Positions 10,001 to 18,601 are shown, counted from the first letter of the stretch. The stretch is DNA of 64,000 bases from UBA1181 sp963626555 (GCA_963626555.1 CAVFXQ010000002.1:1-64000); one strand, 5' to 3'. The notes: generated by a model not told the origin, from the sequence alone. A program made the numbers and translations.

Positions 10001-10480
10001 TTTTTCTGCATAGATAAACTGCTCGTCCCATGAGTTGACGGACACGCGTATCTCGTCGGCTTCAGTTTCTTCTCTGTGATAGTACTCATACTGCGTTTGA
10101 GGAAGAAGACAATCTAATTCCGTTGGAATAGACTGTTTATAGACACAGCTGGCGAAGGTGGCAAGTAGGCGAACGTCTTGCAATAGATTTTGTGCTAAAC
10201 GTTCTGTGGTTTGTTCTTGCAAGGTGCCAATCCGACCGCGAAGTTGGTTCATCGCATAGTAGACTTGCTTCGGGACGTGGTACTCTTTCGTCAAAAAATC
10301 TAACTTAGCAAAAGGTCCTGAGAAAGAGAACTCGGCCTCTGAGGTGCGATCGTCTAACACTAAAAAGAAAATTTTCCTCAGTGTGGCGTATGATGCGTGC
10401 GGTTTTACCGACTTGTGATTGCGACAGATAGCAAGCAAGTCTTCGAAAATAAACTCTATTGTGACTTTGTATTTGTACAT
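7091..10480 (-). CDS. Dna2-like superfamily 1 helicase with N-terminal RecB/Cas4-type nuclease domain
   Basis: The 1129-residue protein combines two activities. Around residues 345-362 are GRMDLL and LVEQKSGKW, which fit the G-x-x-D...E-x-K catalytic core of PD-(D/E)XK (RecB/Cas4) nucleases. A superfamily 1 helicase follows: Walker A GPPGTGKTS near 705, Walker B VDEASQ near 820, QGRMHPEVS near 908, and the VAISRAKEQ motif VI near 1090. The order matches Dna2-type nuclease-helicases, which process DNA ends and flaps. It appears monocistronic, with its own -7 element at 10513-10520. No neighbouring defence genes are seen, so repair or replication is the simplest role, but a defence role cannot be excluded. 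Confidence 0.85.
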   Translation of the reverse strand: MYKYKVTIEFIFEDLLAICRNHKSVKPHASYATLRKIFFLVLDDRTSEAEFSFSGPFAKLDFLTKEYHVPKQVYYAMNQLRGRIGTLQEQTTERLAQNLLQDVRLLATFASCVYKQSIPTELDCLLPQTQYEYYHREETEADEIRVSVNSWDEQFIYAEKSNESGKELKICYAYTTEAGDLSPIGQLLSKNTQLNLVRPRLKNDIYYPEFIIYEPDFLVDISTIAEGFEEYGLTPFSYLVKRLQKRKTTQAILIGNIAGQFLDEEVYSEKTVSYKDSVTRFFQNFALNIATCEDFKSHEFHKEAQRQQVNIREYTAKQLDGNRIFDPEHALLEPSFFCPTLGVQGRMDLLTDDQKVLVEQKSGKWGFPSGGHQEKHYVQMLFYLAWLRYKMHIPNEEVNVWLLYSKYPNKGKTINQENGLMKEGPAPKLLFEAIQYRNNIAFLEKKLDFGSIDIIDKITANTLNVNQTESKLWRDYQKPQIDEILNTVKRADEIERAYFYRFFTFIEKEYHLSKTEFAMSWNLTMEEKQQEGMVYTNLQLIRTEEGENNEGIEIVDFQIDAKDRDNSPNFRNGDIIVLYPYNTKKDKYNNLNISNCIVFRATIKQITDDTLSVKLRSPQRNKNVFQHRENIRWAIEHDFLDSSFSSSFKDLFSFLTMTNQERKSLILNQRQPQKDDSVRLNNDYGSFNELVLKAKQAKDYFIVIGPPGTGKTSFALVNILRETLSDINTSVLLVSYTNRAVEEICSKLISEEIDFVRIGHEHSCSEGFDKSYLLKNRLKDTTDLQSMTTFLKSVRVYVGTTASIASMQNLFSLKTFDLAIVDEASQILEPQIMGLLTANYGNGIRKFVLIGDHKQLPAVVQQTEKDSKVENPLLLKIGLTNCRHSFFERMLRNQQSNDFVYMLNHQGRMHPEVSDFINQAYYEGLLDTVPLKHQTQARFYSENGLSLDIENGNKLNQLLQSQRLMWLDVKAKIDSSSDMVNMAEAELIATIVKQTWSLYQHYEKPFNALSSIGVIVPYRSQISMIHRAIERLGIEDLRNISIDTVERFQGSQRDVIIYGTTVKKEYQLGFLGANVLQLNKLRIDRKLNVAISRAKEQMIVVGNASLLERCQSYTPFINYLMERNKIFSI

Positions 10481-10512
10481 ATTGCGTGTTTACAATCAAA
10501 CAGGAACGTCGG

Positions 10513-10520
10513 CAAAGATA
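10513..10520 (-). promoter_or_regulatory. Probable -7 element for the Dna2-like gene
   Basis: The minus-strand sequence TATCTTTG matches TAnnTTTG, about 33 bases before the ATG at 10480. It lies back to back with the trkH -7 element at 10554-10561. No clear -33 element is seen. Confidence 0.45.
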
Positions 10521-10553
10521 GGAAAAAAATGCCTTTATTCTCTAAATAAGTTT

Positions 10554-10561
10554 TACCTTTG
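10554..10561 (+). promoter_or_regulatory. Probable -7 element for trkH
   Basis: TACCTTTG matches the Bacteroidota -7 consensus and lies 20 bases before the trkH ATG. This would give a very short leader. The -33 element is not obvious. Confidence 0.45.
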
Positions 10562-10581
10562 CCCCGGAAATCCGAAAAGCA

Positions 10582-12045
10582 ATGAAAAAAAAAGTTTTTG
10601 GCGTATTGCTTCTGATGGAGACTTTCTTCCTGTTTCTTTCAGTGGTGGTCGCTCTCTATTACGGGGAAGGAGATTTCGCATCACTCGCCATCGCAACTGC
10701 TGCCTGTGCTGTTACTGGACTTTTTCTTTTCCTTCCTAACACGAAGGAGAAAGCAAATCTCAATCGAAAAGACTGCTATATGATTATTGCTGGCACTTGG
10801 GTCGTTTTCTCTCTTTTCGGTATGCTTCCGTTTTTGATTTATGGAACGGCATCGTCGGTTACTGATGCTTTCTTTGAGACGATGTCGGGATTCACTACAA
10901 CAGGGGCGTCTGTCTTCAATAATATAGATGCGCAACCTCACGGACTTCTTTTTTGGCGTTCCATCCAGCAGTGGATGGGAGGATTGGGTATAGTCATCTT
11001 CTCTATCGCCCTTTTGCCATCGTTCAACCGAAACAACAAACAGTTGTTCTCAACTGAGGCGACAAGTGTGTCTACAAGCAAACTGCGTCCTAAAACGCAA
11101 GAGGCGGCTCGTGGTATCTTATTGATCTATGTCGGTTTGACCTTTGTCTGTGCTTTCTTCTATTGGATTGGTCCGATGGGGGTTTACGACGCTTTGTGCC
11201 ATGCCATGACTACTATCGGAACGGGTGGATTCAGTACGCACCAATCAAGTATAGCCTATTTTAACTCCCCTTACATAGAATATGTGTGTTCATTGTTTTC
11301 TTTTTTGGGAGGTGTGAATTTTGCACTCTATTTTTATGCAAGCAGGGGCAACTGGAGACCTTTGACGAACAATGAAGAATTTCGTTGGTATTGGGCAGGG
11401 ACGCTTTTCTTCACAGTCGTTTTTTTTGTTCTTTTCGTTATAAATCCAAATTTGTCGACTTCTCCTCAGATGCCAGACACTTTGGAGACTGAGTTAAGAA
11501 CGGCGCTCTTTCATACAACGACGATTTTCTCATCCAGTGGTTTCCAGAGTACATATTGCGACTATACCTCGTGGGGGGCTTCTTTTTGGATGCCAACCAT
11601 ATTGTTGATGGTGTGTGGGGCATGTGCTGGTTCTTCGAGTGGAGGTCTGAAATTGATCCGTTTCATCATCTGTTTCAAAAATATGCGGAATGAGTTTCGT
11701 TTGCATAAGCACCCCAATGCGGTTTTCCCTGTGAAAATCTCGAAGCACTTGATAGATGATGTTTTGGTTCGTCGCACGTTAGCGTTCATCTATATCTTCA
11801 TCATCGCGGTAGTGGTCGGCACTACAATGTTGACTTTTGCGGGTTTGGACTTCGACACTGCTTTTGGAGCGTGTATAAGTACAATTAGCAATACCGGACC
11901 TGCTTTTGGAACGGCTGGTCCGATTAGCAACTATGCCTCTCTACCAGATGTTGCAAAATGGATGTGTTCGGCTTTGATGCTGATTGGTCGTTTAGAGTTA
12001 TATACGATTTTGTTGATGTTCACGCCTAATTTCTGGCGAGATTGA
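10582..12045 (+). CDS. trkH: TrkH/KtrB-family potassium uptake channel subunit
   Basis: This inner-membrane K+ translocating subunit has 487 residues and about ten hydrophobic segments. All four pore-loop signatures with selectivity-filter glycines are visible in order: TMSGFTTTGASVF, MTTIGTGGFSTH, FSSSGFQSTY and ISNTGPAFG. The C-terminal segment, with LMLIGRLELYTIL, is typical of TrkH. The cytoplasmic NAD-binding partner TrkA is not in this window and must be encoded elsewhere if present. The ATG at 10582 follows the promoter-like sequence closely. The gene is probably co-directional with map, whose start is 53 bases beyond the stop. Confidence 0.93.
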   Translation: MKKKVFGVLLLMETFFLFLSVVVALYYGEGDFASLAIATAACAVTGLFLFLPNTKEKANLNRKDCYMIIAGTWVVFSLFGMLPFLIYGTASSVTDAFFETMSGFTTTGASVFNNIDAQPHGLLFWRSIQQWMGGLGIVIFSIALLPSFNRNNKQLFSTEATSVSTSKLRPKTQEAARGILLIYVGLTFVCAFFYWIGPMGVYDALCHAMTTIGTGGFSTHQSSIAYFNSPYIEYVCSLFSFLGGVNFALYFYASRGNWRPLTNNEEFRWYWAGTLFFTVVFFVLFVINPNLSTSPQMPDTLETELRTALFHTTTIFSSSGFQSTYCDYTSWGASFWMPTILLMVCGACAGSSSGGLKLIRFIICFKNMRNEFRLHKHPNAVFPVKISKHLIDDVLVRRTLAFIYIFIIAVVVGTTMLTFAGLDFDTAFGACISTISNTGPAFGTAGPISNYASLPDVAKWMCSALMLIGRLELYTILLMFTPNFWRD

Positions 12046-12098
12046 TAGACAATAAAAGTTGAAACGTAATAAAAACAAAATAAACAAGTTTATATAAA

Positions 12099-12953
12099 AT
12101 GAGTAAGGGTTTTAGAAAATGGTACGTTCCTTCGAATAGGGTCGCAACTGAGTTTGAGATGAAAATGATGGAGTTTGAGAAAAGGGGTTATGAGGTGCCT
12201 CCTCGTAAGCTGGTTAAGACTCCTGAGCAGATAGAAGGTATTAAAAGAAGTTCTGTCGTCAATACAGGTGTACTCGACTTGGTGGAGAGAGAGATAAAGG
12301 CGGGAATGAGTACGGAGGATATCGATAGATTGGTGTATGACTATACGATTTCACATGGTGCGATTCCTGCTCCGCTCAACTACGAGAAATATCCGAAGAG
12401 TGTATGCACTTCTATCAATGAGGTGGTTGCGCATGGAATCCCAAGTCCATACAGAATACTAAAAGAGGGTGATATCATTAATGTTGATGTCTCAACAATC
12501 TTGGACGGGTATTTCTCTGATGCTTCAAGAATGTTCTGCATTGGAGAAGTTTCTCCAGAGAAGAAGCGATTGGTCGATGAGACATTAGAATGTTTGAAGG
12601 TTGGAATGGCTGCAGCTAAACCGTTTCATCCAGTTAATGAAATTGGCGCAGCCATAGAAGAGTACGCAAGAAGAAAGGGATATTCTGTGGTTCGAGAGCT
12701 GACAGGTCATGGTGTTGGTTTAGAGTTCCATGAAGATCCCGAGGTTTGTCATTACAGACAAAATAAAGTAAGGATGTTGCTTGTTCCCGGTATGGTCTTT
12801 ACAATCGAGCCTATGATCAATATGGGTAGGAAGGATGTCTTGTTCAACAAACTCGATGGTTGGACAGTTACGACAGCAGATGGATTGCCATCCGCTCAAT
12901 GGGAACATACATTCTTGATGACGGAAGAAGGACCAGAGATTCTAACTTACTAA
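12099..12953 (+). CDS. map: Methionine aminopeptidase, type I
   Basis: The enzyme removes the N-terminal methionine from nascent proteins. It has 284 residues. The five metal ligands of the pita-bread fold are present: Asp130 (INVDV), Asp141 (YFSDAS), His204 (GHGVG), Glu237 (IEPM) and Glu269 (QWEHT). The catalytic-pocket histidine is in VVAHGIP near residue 112. An N-terminal extension of about 38 residues precedes the catalytic domain, as in many Bacteroidales homologues. A zinc-ribbon protein and a transporter follow on the same strand with short gaps, which suggests one transcript. Confidence 0.95.
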   Translation: MSKGFRKWYVPSNRVATEFEMKMMEFEKRGYEVPPRKLVKTPEQIEGIKRSSVVNTGVLDLVEREIKAGMSTEDIDRLVYDYTISHGAIPAPLNYEKYPKSVCTSINEVVAHGIPSPYRILKEGDIINVDVSTILDGYFSDASRMFCIGEVSPEKKRLVDETLECLKVGMAAAKPFHPVNEIGAAIEEYARRKGYSVVRELTGHGVGLEFHEDPEVCHYRQNKVRMLLVPGMVFTIEPMINMGRKDVLFNKLDGWTVTTADGLPSAQWEHTFLMTEEGPEILTY

Positions 12954-12977
12954 ATCTAAATGATAAGTGTCTGAGGT

Positions 12978-13223
12978 ATGAAGTGCTATCACTGCGGTTG
13001 TGAAATTTCTGATTCTGCTAAGTATTGCCTCTATTGTGGAAAGCGAGTAGGTGATGCTCGATGTGCATCTGAGGGAGATTCTTTTCATGGAAAGCCAGAT
13101 AATAGGGCGATTCTTAAGGGAAAGTCTCAGAGAGTGCAGTTCCCATACGGATTGAAGATTTTTATCGCAGTGATGGTTACAGTTATGGTAGGAATTGTGA
13201 TTGCTTGTATGGCGATGCAGTAG
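12978..13223 (+). CDS. Zinc-ribbon protein with one C-terminal membrane segment
   Basis: The 81-residue product starts with a zinc ribbon. Cys3 and Cys6 (CYHC) form one knuckle and Cys17 and Cys20 (CLYC) the other; an extra Cys8 is present. A polar linker follows, then a C-terminal transmembrane helix (about residues 55-78, LKIFIAVMVTVMVGIVIACM). The ribbon would face the cytoplasm if the helix is a simple tail anchor. The gene starts 25 bases after map and ends 28 bases before the EamA transporter gene. The role is unknown; such proteins are often regulatory or scaffolding. Confidence 0.75.
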   Translation: MKCYHCGCEISDSAKYCLYCGKRVGDARCASEGDSFHGKPDNRAILKGKSQRVQFPYGLKIFIAVMVTVMVGIVIACMAMQ

Positions 13224-13250
13224 GTTGACATAACCAACAGGGAAGTATAT

Positions 13251-14129
13251 ATGGGGTTGTGGAAGTATCATTTGATGGCGGTCTTTTCCTCCGTGGTGTG
13301 GGGTGCTTCATTCATTTCGTCAAAGGTGTTGTTGGGAGAAGGAATGTCTCCCTCAGAGATTATGTTGTGTCGTTTCGCCATTGGCTACATCCTTTTGTGC
13401 GTGATCCATCCGCATTTTCGAAAAGTGTCTGATTGGCATGACGAGTTGATTTTTATGATGACGGGATTGTTAGGGGGAACGCTCTATTTCTTGGCTGAGA
13501 ATACAGCTTTGAAATACACTCAGGCTTCGAATGTAGGCTTGATTTGCGCTGTAGTGCCTATTGTGACGGCTCTCTTCTCTCGTTTCGTTTTTAAAACAGA
13601 GAAATTCAAACATTCATTTGTGGTGGGGGCGACGATATCTTTCGCAGGTGTCGCTTTGGTTGTCTTGAACGGACAGTTTCAATTGAAACTTAATCCTTTG
13701 GGCGATTTGCTGACATTCGCTGCGGTGGTCTTTTGGGCTTTGTATTGTGTCATTCAGAAACTTTATCATCATGCCTACCCGTCCCTTTTCGTAACAAGAA
13801 AACTATTCTTTTATGGGATGTTGACCACGATTCTTTATTTTTTGCTTTTTAGTTCTTTTTCTTTCCCTATAGAGCATTTCGCAAAGCCTGCCGTCTATGG
13901 CAACTTACTCTTTTTGGGAGTTGTGGCGTCGGGTGTCTGCTTCCTCTTTTGGAACAAAGCAATGGAAGAGTTAGGAGTCATCGTTACTAATAATTATGTT
14001 TTTTTGATACCGATGATCACTGTTGTCTTGGCTCATTTCATTCTTAGTGAAATACTCACTTCATTTATCATTATTGGGTCGCTCCTCATCGTTGGTGGGC
14101 TGTGGTGGACGAATAGGCATAAGGCATAG
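13251..14129 (+). CDS. EamA/DMT-superfamily membrane transporter
   Basis: The 292-residue protein has about ten hydrophobic helices in two homologous halves, the pattern of the drug/metabolite transporter superfamily. Family features include the N-terminal WGASFISSK motif, the glycine-rich LLGGTLYFLAENTALKYT segment ending helix 3-4, and the second-half LFLGVVASGVCFLFWNKAMEELG segment. The substrate cannot be read from the sequence; relatives export amino acids, metabolites or drugs. It ends just before a strong bidirectional terminator. Confidence 0.88.
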   Translation: MGLWKYHLMAVFSSVVWGASFISSKVLLGEGMSPSEIMLCRFAIGYILLCVIHPHFRKVSDWHDELIFMMTGLLGGTLYFLAENTALKYTQASNVGLICAVVPIVTALFSRFVFKTEKFKHSFVVGATISFAGVALVVLNGQFQLKLNPLGDLLTFAAVVFWALYCVIQKLYHHAYPSLFVTRKLFFYGMLTTILYFLLFSSFSFPIEHFAKPAVYGNLLFLGVVASGVCFLFWNKAMEELGVIVTNNYVFLIPMITVVLAHFILSEILTSFIIIGSLLIVGGLWWTNRHKA

Positions 14130-14148
14130 CGTTCAAAAATGTCATATT

Positions 14149-14189
14149 AAAAGCAAAGGTTGAAGTTTAAAACCTCAACCTTTGCTTTT
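14149..14189. terminator. Bidirectional terminator between the EamA gene and sufE
   Basis: A 15-bp perfect stem (aaaagcaaaggttga / tcaacctttgctttt) with an 11-nt loop lies between two convergent genes. A/T runs flank both sides, so it can serve either strand. Confidence 0.85.
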
Positions 14190-14206
14190 ATCATTGTAAT
14201 AATTGG

Positions 14207-14632
14207 CTAACTTTCATATTTCGCCTTAAACACAGTAGCATACATTTTCATTTGCTTCATCATTGCTAACATTCCATTCGAGCGGGTGGGCGAGAGGTGT
14301 TCTCTCAAACCGATTTTGTCAATGAAGTAGAGATCTGCATTGATGATCTCGTCGGGAGTTGCTCCTGAAAGGATATAGACTAACATACTGACAATGCCTC
14401 CAGCTATGTCTGTGTTACTTTCTCCTTGATAAAACACTTTACCCTCTTTGTACTCTGCGTAAACCCAAACCTTGCTTTGACATCCTTCAATGAGATATTC
14501 TGGGGTCTTGTACTTCTCTTCAATGCCAACATTCTCAATGCCCTTGTCTATGATTTGCTGATATTTATCAAGCCAATCGTCTAAAAATTCAAATTCAGAG
14601 ATAATCTCATCTTGTTTTTCGTTGATTGTCAT
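14207..14632 (-). CDS. sufE: SufE-type sulfur acceptor protein
   Basis: SufE takes persulfide sulfur from the cysteine desulfurase SufS and passes it on for iron-sulfur cluster assembly in the cytoplasm. The 141-residue length fits, and the catalytic cysteine lies in LIEGCQSKVWV at Cys51, the same number as in the E. coli protein. It sits 35 bases downstream of sufS in the same direction, which indicates a two-gene operon. The sufBCD scaffold genes are not in the window. Confidence 0.94.
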   Translation of the reverse strand: MTINEKQDEIISEFEFLDDWLDKYQQIIDKGIENVGIEEKYKTPEYLIEGCQSKVWVYAEYKEGKVFYQGESNTDIAGGIVSMLVYILSGATPDEIINADLYFIDKIGLREHLSPTRSNGMLAMMKQMKMYATVFKAKYES

Positions 14633-14667
14633 TGCTGTAGTTTTAAAAATTTTGCAAATTTACTACT

Positions 14668-15897
14668 TTATTTCTTACGAGTGAACATTTTGGCTATACG
14701 TTCTATACCTTCCACTAATTTGTCAATCTCGTCTTTTGTGTTGTAGATAGCAAATGAGGCACGCACCGTTCCGTCTATTCCAAAAGCCTGCATAACGGGT
14801 TCTGCGCAATGGTGTCCTGTTCTCACAGCAATGCCCAATTTGTCTAAGATCGACCCCATGTCGTATGGATGGATATTGCCGACAAGGAACGAAATTAATC
14901 CGCTTTTGTCTGATGCCTCGCCGATAATGCGCATGCCTGTAATTTGTTGCAACTGTTCTGTCGCATACTCTACCAAACTATGCTCGTAGTCGGTGATATT
15001 GTCGATGCCAATGTTGGCTACATAGTTGAGGGCAGTCGCCAAGGCTGTCGAACCAATATAGTCTGGTGTCCCTGCTTCAAATTTGAAGGGTAGTTCGTTA
15101 AAGGTCGTTTTCTCAAATGTTACCTTTTGAATCATTTCGCCTCCTCCTTGATAGGGGGGGATTTTCTCTAACCAGGACTCTTTCCCATAGAGTATTCCAA
15201 TTCCTGTCGGACCGTAAATTTTATGTCCAGAGAATGCCAAAAAATCACAATCTAAATCCTGCACGTCCACTTTGATGTGGGGAACTGATTGTGCTGCATC
15301 TACTAAGACTGGAATGTTGTGGTTATGCGCAATGCGAATCACCTCCTTGATTGGGTTGACTGTACCTAACGTGTTGGAGACGTGTGCTACAGAGATGAGT
15401 TTTGTGCGCTCGTTGATGAGTTCAGTTAACTTGTCTATCTGCAAAACACCTTTTTCATCAAACGGAATTACACGCAGTTTTATTTTTCGTATGTTTTGCA
15501 ATAGTTGCCAAGGGACAATGTTAGAGTGGTGTTCCATTTGCGAGATGATGATCTCGTCTCCGTCTTGGCATTGACTAAGGCCGAATGAGTGGGCCACTAA
15601 GTTGATAGCCTCGGTCGTGCCTCGTGTAAACACGATTTCGTGGCTATGTTTCGCGTGAACGAAATGTTGCACTGTCTTGCGAGCCTCTTCGTGAGCTTCC
15701 GTAGCCAGTTGACTGAGGTAGTGGACGCCTCTGTGAATATTCGCATTGCAGTCGTAATAGCCCCTTGTGATGGTGTCTACTACGCATGCTGGCTTTTGGG
15801 TTGTAGCAGCATTGTCTAAGTAGACTAACGGGTGGTCGTACACTTCTTTCTTAAGGATAGGAAAGTCTTCTCGAATTTTTTCTATGTCTATGGTCAT
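14668..15897 (-). CDS. sufS: Cysteine desulfurase SufS
   Basis: This PLP-dependent enzyme converts cysteine to alanine and loads sulfur on itself for transfer to SufE. The 409-residue protein has the PLP lysine in SGHKIYGPTG (Lys226) and the catalytic cysteine in RTGHHCAEP (Cys364), both at the positions known for E. coli SufS. The short RxGxHCAxP loop places it in group II desulfurases (SufS rather than IscS). It leads the sufS-sufE pair. A -7-like element lies at 15957-15964. Confidence 0.95.
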   Translation of the reverse strand: MTIDIEKIREDFPILKKEVYDHPLVYLDNAATTQKPACVVDTITRGYYDCNANIHRGVHYLSQLATEAHEEARKTVQHFVHAKHSHEIVFTRGTTEAINLVAHSFGLSQCQDGDEIIISQMEHHSNIVPWQLLQNIRKIKLRVIPFDEKGVLQIDKLTELINERTKLISVAHVSNTLGTVNPIKEVIRIAHNHNIPVLVDAAQSVPHIKVDVQDLDCDFLAFSGHKIYGPTGIGILYGKESWLEKIPPYQGGGEMIQKVTFEKTTFNELPFKFEAGTPDYIGSTALATALNYVANIGIDNITDYEHSLVEYATEQLQQITGMRIIGEASDKSGLISFLVGNIHPYDMGSILDKLGIAVRTGHHCAEPVMQAFGIDGTVRASFAIYNTKDEIDKLVEGIERIAKMFTRKK

Positions 15898-15956
15898 TTG
15901 CTTATAATCTGTATTTTTCTTCAGGGGCTTCGGAACGCCTGTCTTTTTTGACCTTG

Positions 15957-15964
15957 CAAAGGTA
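15957..15964 (-). promoter_or_regulatory. Possible -7 element for sufS-sufE
   Basis: The minus-strand sequence TACCTTTG matches TAnnTTTG, 60 bases before the sufS ATG and immediately beyond the stop of the upstream receptor gene. No good -33 element is visible. Confidence 0.4.
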
Positions 15965-15969
15965 ACAAT

Positions 15970-18417
15970 TTATTGAAAATGGTAACTGAAAGAAATTCCT
16001 ATTTGACGAGGTTTCCCTTGCTGACAGAAATGGTCTCCTAAGCTTTCAAACATATAGGTGACATGTTCTTTATTCGCAAGATTTTCTATAAAAGTCTTTA
16101 CCTTCACTCTTCTGCATTCGTAGGCGATGGAGGCGTCTAAAGTCATGTAGAATGGTTGTGTGTAATTATTGTCTAAATCCCAGTAGATGCGTCCGGATCC
16201 TTCCATACCCATGGAAAGCGTCAGCTTATCTATCGCTTTAGAGTCAAATTTGAACATATAACTCATGTCTAATGCGAGGGTCGAGAGTGGTGCGAATGGG
16301 ATATGTTTGTCTTTATAGTCTGTTCCGTTTTGTGAGTATTTCTTCAGCTTAGCGTCTGCAACACCTATTGAACCAGTGAGAGAAAAAGTGTTTTCTTCGT
16401 CAGAATTGGCACTTTGGTAGTTGACGGTCAGTTCACCTCCAACGCTTTGGCTCTTGTCTGCATTGATGATCATACTGCCTGTGTTTTCACCCAAAGGGAA
16501 GGTATGTATTTGCTGATTTCTTCCGATGATATAGAAAAGACATATATCAAAATTTAAATGATATTCTGGTGCGAGAATATGTGTACCCACTTCAAAATTC
16601 ATTGTTTTTTCGGGCTTGTAACTGATTTCTTGGTTGTAGTCGATTGTCGGAATTCCGTTTGCCTCGGGATCAATTTCTAATGCTTTTAAGATTTGGTTCT
16701 TCATACGATATTGCATAATATCGGAGAACAAGTGGGCGTTGAATCCTCCAGAACGGTGTCCTCTTGCAATGTTGATATAGATGTTCTTGTAATTGTCTAT
16801 GTTATACTGGGCCGTGACTTTCGGGAGAAATGTGAAATCGGTCATTTTTTTGTCTCCATACAGATAGGTATAGAGTTCCTGAGGATAGTTCGGCTGTGCG
16901 GTGATATTATAGTAAATGTCGTTGATGTTGTAGTAGTTCAAACTGTTTTGTTCGAAATTGAGACGGAATCCGAGTGTGAAATCCCATTTGCCTGCGGTTA
17001 TCTCCGACTGGTGGTATGCGGCTGTTCCGAATGACGGATTCTCTAAATTGTTATCCACTGTCAGCCTGTCTCCTTCTACTGTCAAGTGGCTGGTTGGGAA
17101 GCGTGATTGTATAGCTTTATTCAAATCGTCGCTGAAAACATCGTCAATACCATCTTTCCGGTAGGAGATGGGAAGCGACATTTCATTGCGTTTGAAGAAG
17201 AAGAATAGTCCTGCTTTCCATTGGTACTTCTTTCCATTGTTTTCTTTGGAACGGAAATTAAACTCGTGAGAGAGTGCATGTTCTGTTTGCTTTATCTTGC
17301 GCGAAACCAAATCTTTTGCGGAAAAATCTGCATCATATCTTAAATTGTCTTTTAAGAATTGGTATCCTGTGATACTTGAGAATGCGAATTTGTCGTAGAT
17401 GTATTGCATCACAAGTCCGTCGGTGAAAGTGAAACGTTCGTATTTGTTATCGTCATTGATACAGATGTCTTGAATTTGGTTTTTCTGATCAATAAAGGCG
17501 TATGGATTCGTTCCTTCACCCAAGTAGCTTGCGGTGACGACATTGTCGATGGTGTTCTTTTCTCGGGGCTTTGCGGCTGTTCTGACACGCAGGCTTAGGG
17601 AGTTTTGCTTGTCAATTTTCTTTCCTGTATAGGTGTTTCTGAAAAATCCGTCTGTATGTTTGGCCTTTGCCGAAACAGAGAAGCCGAAGCGTTCTCTTGG
17701 TTTTTGGTAGGTGCCGACGTTGACACGCACTGTGTTGGCTGTAGAGTAGTCAATCGAGGCGTCAGTTCCTGTGTATTTGAGAGGTGTTCGTGTGTAGACG
17801 TTCATCTGACCCATTAAGGAGTTTCGTCCTGTGCTGACTCCCTGTGGTCCGCGAAGTATCTCCACTCGGTCTACATCATAGAGTTCTGACGAATAGGCGG
17901 CACTGCTGAGAATAGGCACGTTGTCTACGTTGAGGCTCATTACAGGGTCGCCATACATAGTGCCGAATCCGCGGACATAGATAGAAGAGAAACGTGTAGA
18001 ACCAAACTCTGGCATGTGAAAATTGGGTGTGTTGGCACTAAGATCGTTGGTTTTTTCCACACTCATAACTTCAAGCTGCGATAGGTCTAACTTTGAAAAC
18101 GATCCTGGTTGTGCATACAAAGGCTTAATATCCCGGACGTTGGCCACTACAGCAAACTCGTCGAGAAAAAACATAAAGGAGGAATCAGAGAAAGAATAAA
18201 AGTCCGCATTGTTTGTCATTGTGTCTTTGTTGAGTATGTCTTTCTCAATGTTTTTGAGTTCGGAATCGGTAAAATCAATGGTGTCTGGCACATAGTCTAT
18301 CTGGGCGACTTCTAAGGAATCGTTTTGATTGCTTCTTTTCTGTTTCGCATGAATGAGGGTGGAGAACCCCAATAGCATAAGCAATACAACAGATAATATT
18401 TTGTAAACACGTTTCAT
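15970..18417 (-). CDS. TonB-dependent outer-membrane receptor (paralogue A)
   Basis: The product is about 815 residues, with a signal peptide (MKRVYKILSVVLLMLLGF) and a TonB-box-like stretch DEFAVVA near residue 90. A plug domain follows with VPILSSAAYSSELYDVDRVE and RGPQGVSTGRNSLMGQMN, then a 22-strand-type barrel ending in a C-terminal phenylalanine-containing strand (ISFSYHFQ). There is no carboxypeptidase-like N-terminal domain and no SusD partner, so it resembles siderophore/cobalamin-type receptors more than Sus glycan systems. I use the ATG at 18417; a TTG two codons earlier is less likely. Paralogue B lies just upstream with a lipoprotein between them. The ligand is unknown. Confidence 0.88.
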   Translation of the reverse strand: MKRVYKILSVVLLMLLGFSTLIHAKQKRSNQNDSLEVAQIDYVPDTIDFTDSELKNIEKDILNKDTMTNNADFYSFSDSSFMFFLDEFAVVANVRDIKPLYAQPGSFSKLDLSQLEVMSVEKTNDLSANTPNFHMPEFGSTRFSSIYVRGFGTMYGDPVMSLNVDNVPILSSAAYSSELYDVDRVEILRGPQGVSTGRNSLMGQMNVYTRTPLKYTGTDASIDYSTANTVRVNVGTYQKPRERFGFSVSAKAKHTDGFFRNTYTGKKIDKQNSLSLRVRTAAKPREKNTIDNVVTASYLGEGTNPYAFIDQKNQIQDICINDDNKYERFTFTDGLVMQYIYDKFAFSSITGYQFLKDNLRYDADFSAKDLVSRKIKQTEHALSHEFNFRSKENNGKKYQWKAGLFFFFKRNEMSLPISYRKDGIDDVFSDDLNKAIQSRFPTSHLTVEGDRLTVDNNLENPSFGTAAYHQSEITAGKWDFTLGFRLNFEQNSLNYYNINDIYYNITAQPNYPQELYTYLYGDKKMTDFTFLPKVTAQYNIDNYKNIYINIARGHRSGGFNAHLFSDIMQYRMKNQILKALEIDPEANGIPTIDYNQEISYKPEKTMNFEVGTHILAPEYHLNFDICLFYIIGRNQQIHTFPLGENTGSMIINADKSQSVGGELTVNYQSANSDEENTFSLTGSIGVADAKLKKYSQNGTDYKDKHIPFAPLSTLALDMSYMFKFDSKAIDKLTLSMGMEGSGRIYWDLDNNYTQPFYMTLDASIAYECRRVKVKTFIENLANKEHVTYMFESLGDHFCQQGKPRQIGISFSYHFQ

Positions 18418-18544
18418 AATCAATTTCGCTTTCGTTCTTTAGGATATATCTGCAAGTATAGGTATATTTTTGTCAGAGATTGGTGTGGCTCTCATTGTTT
18501 TTATTAACAAAGTTTTAACATTAAGGACTTCTTTATGTGAAAAA

Positions 18545-18575
18545 AGCCGATGAAATCAGTGTCTCATCGGCCTTA
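18545..18575 (-). terminator. Terminator after the lipoprotein gene between the two receptors
   Basis: An inverted repeat (gccgatga / tcatcggc, 10-nt loop) is followed on the minus strand by a run of six T. It lies just beyond the lipoprotein stop at 18602 and may separate it from receptor A. Confidence 0.8.
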
Positions 18576-18601
18576 TATATGGAGGTATGTCCCCCTCTTT
18601 C

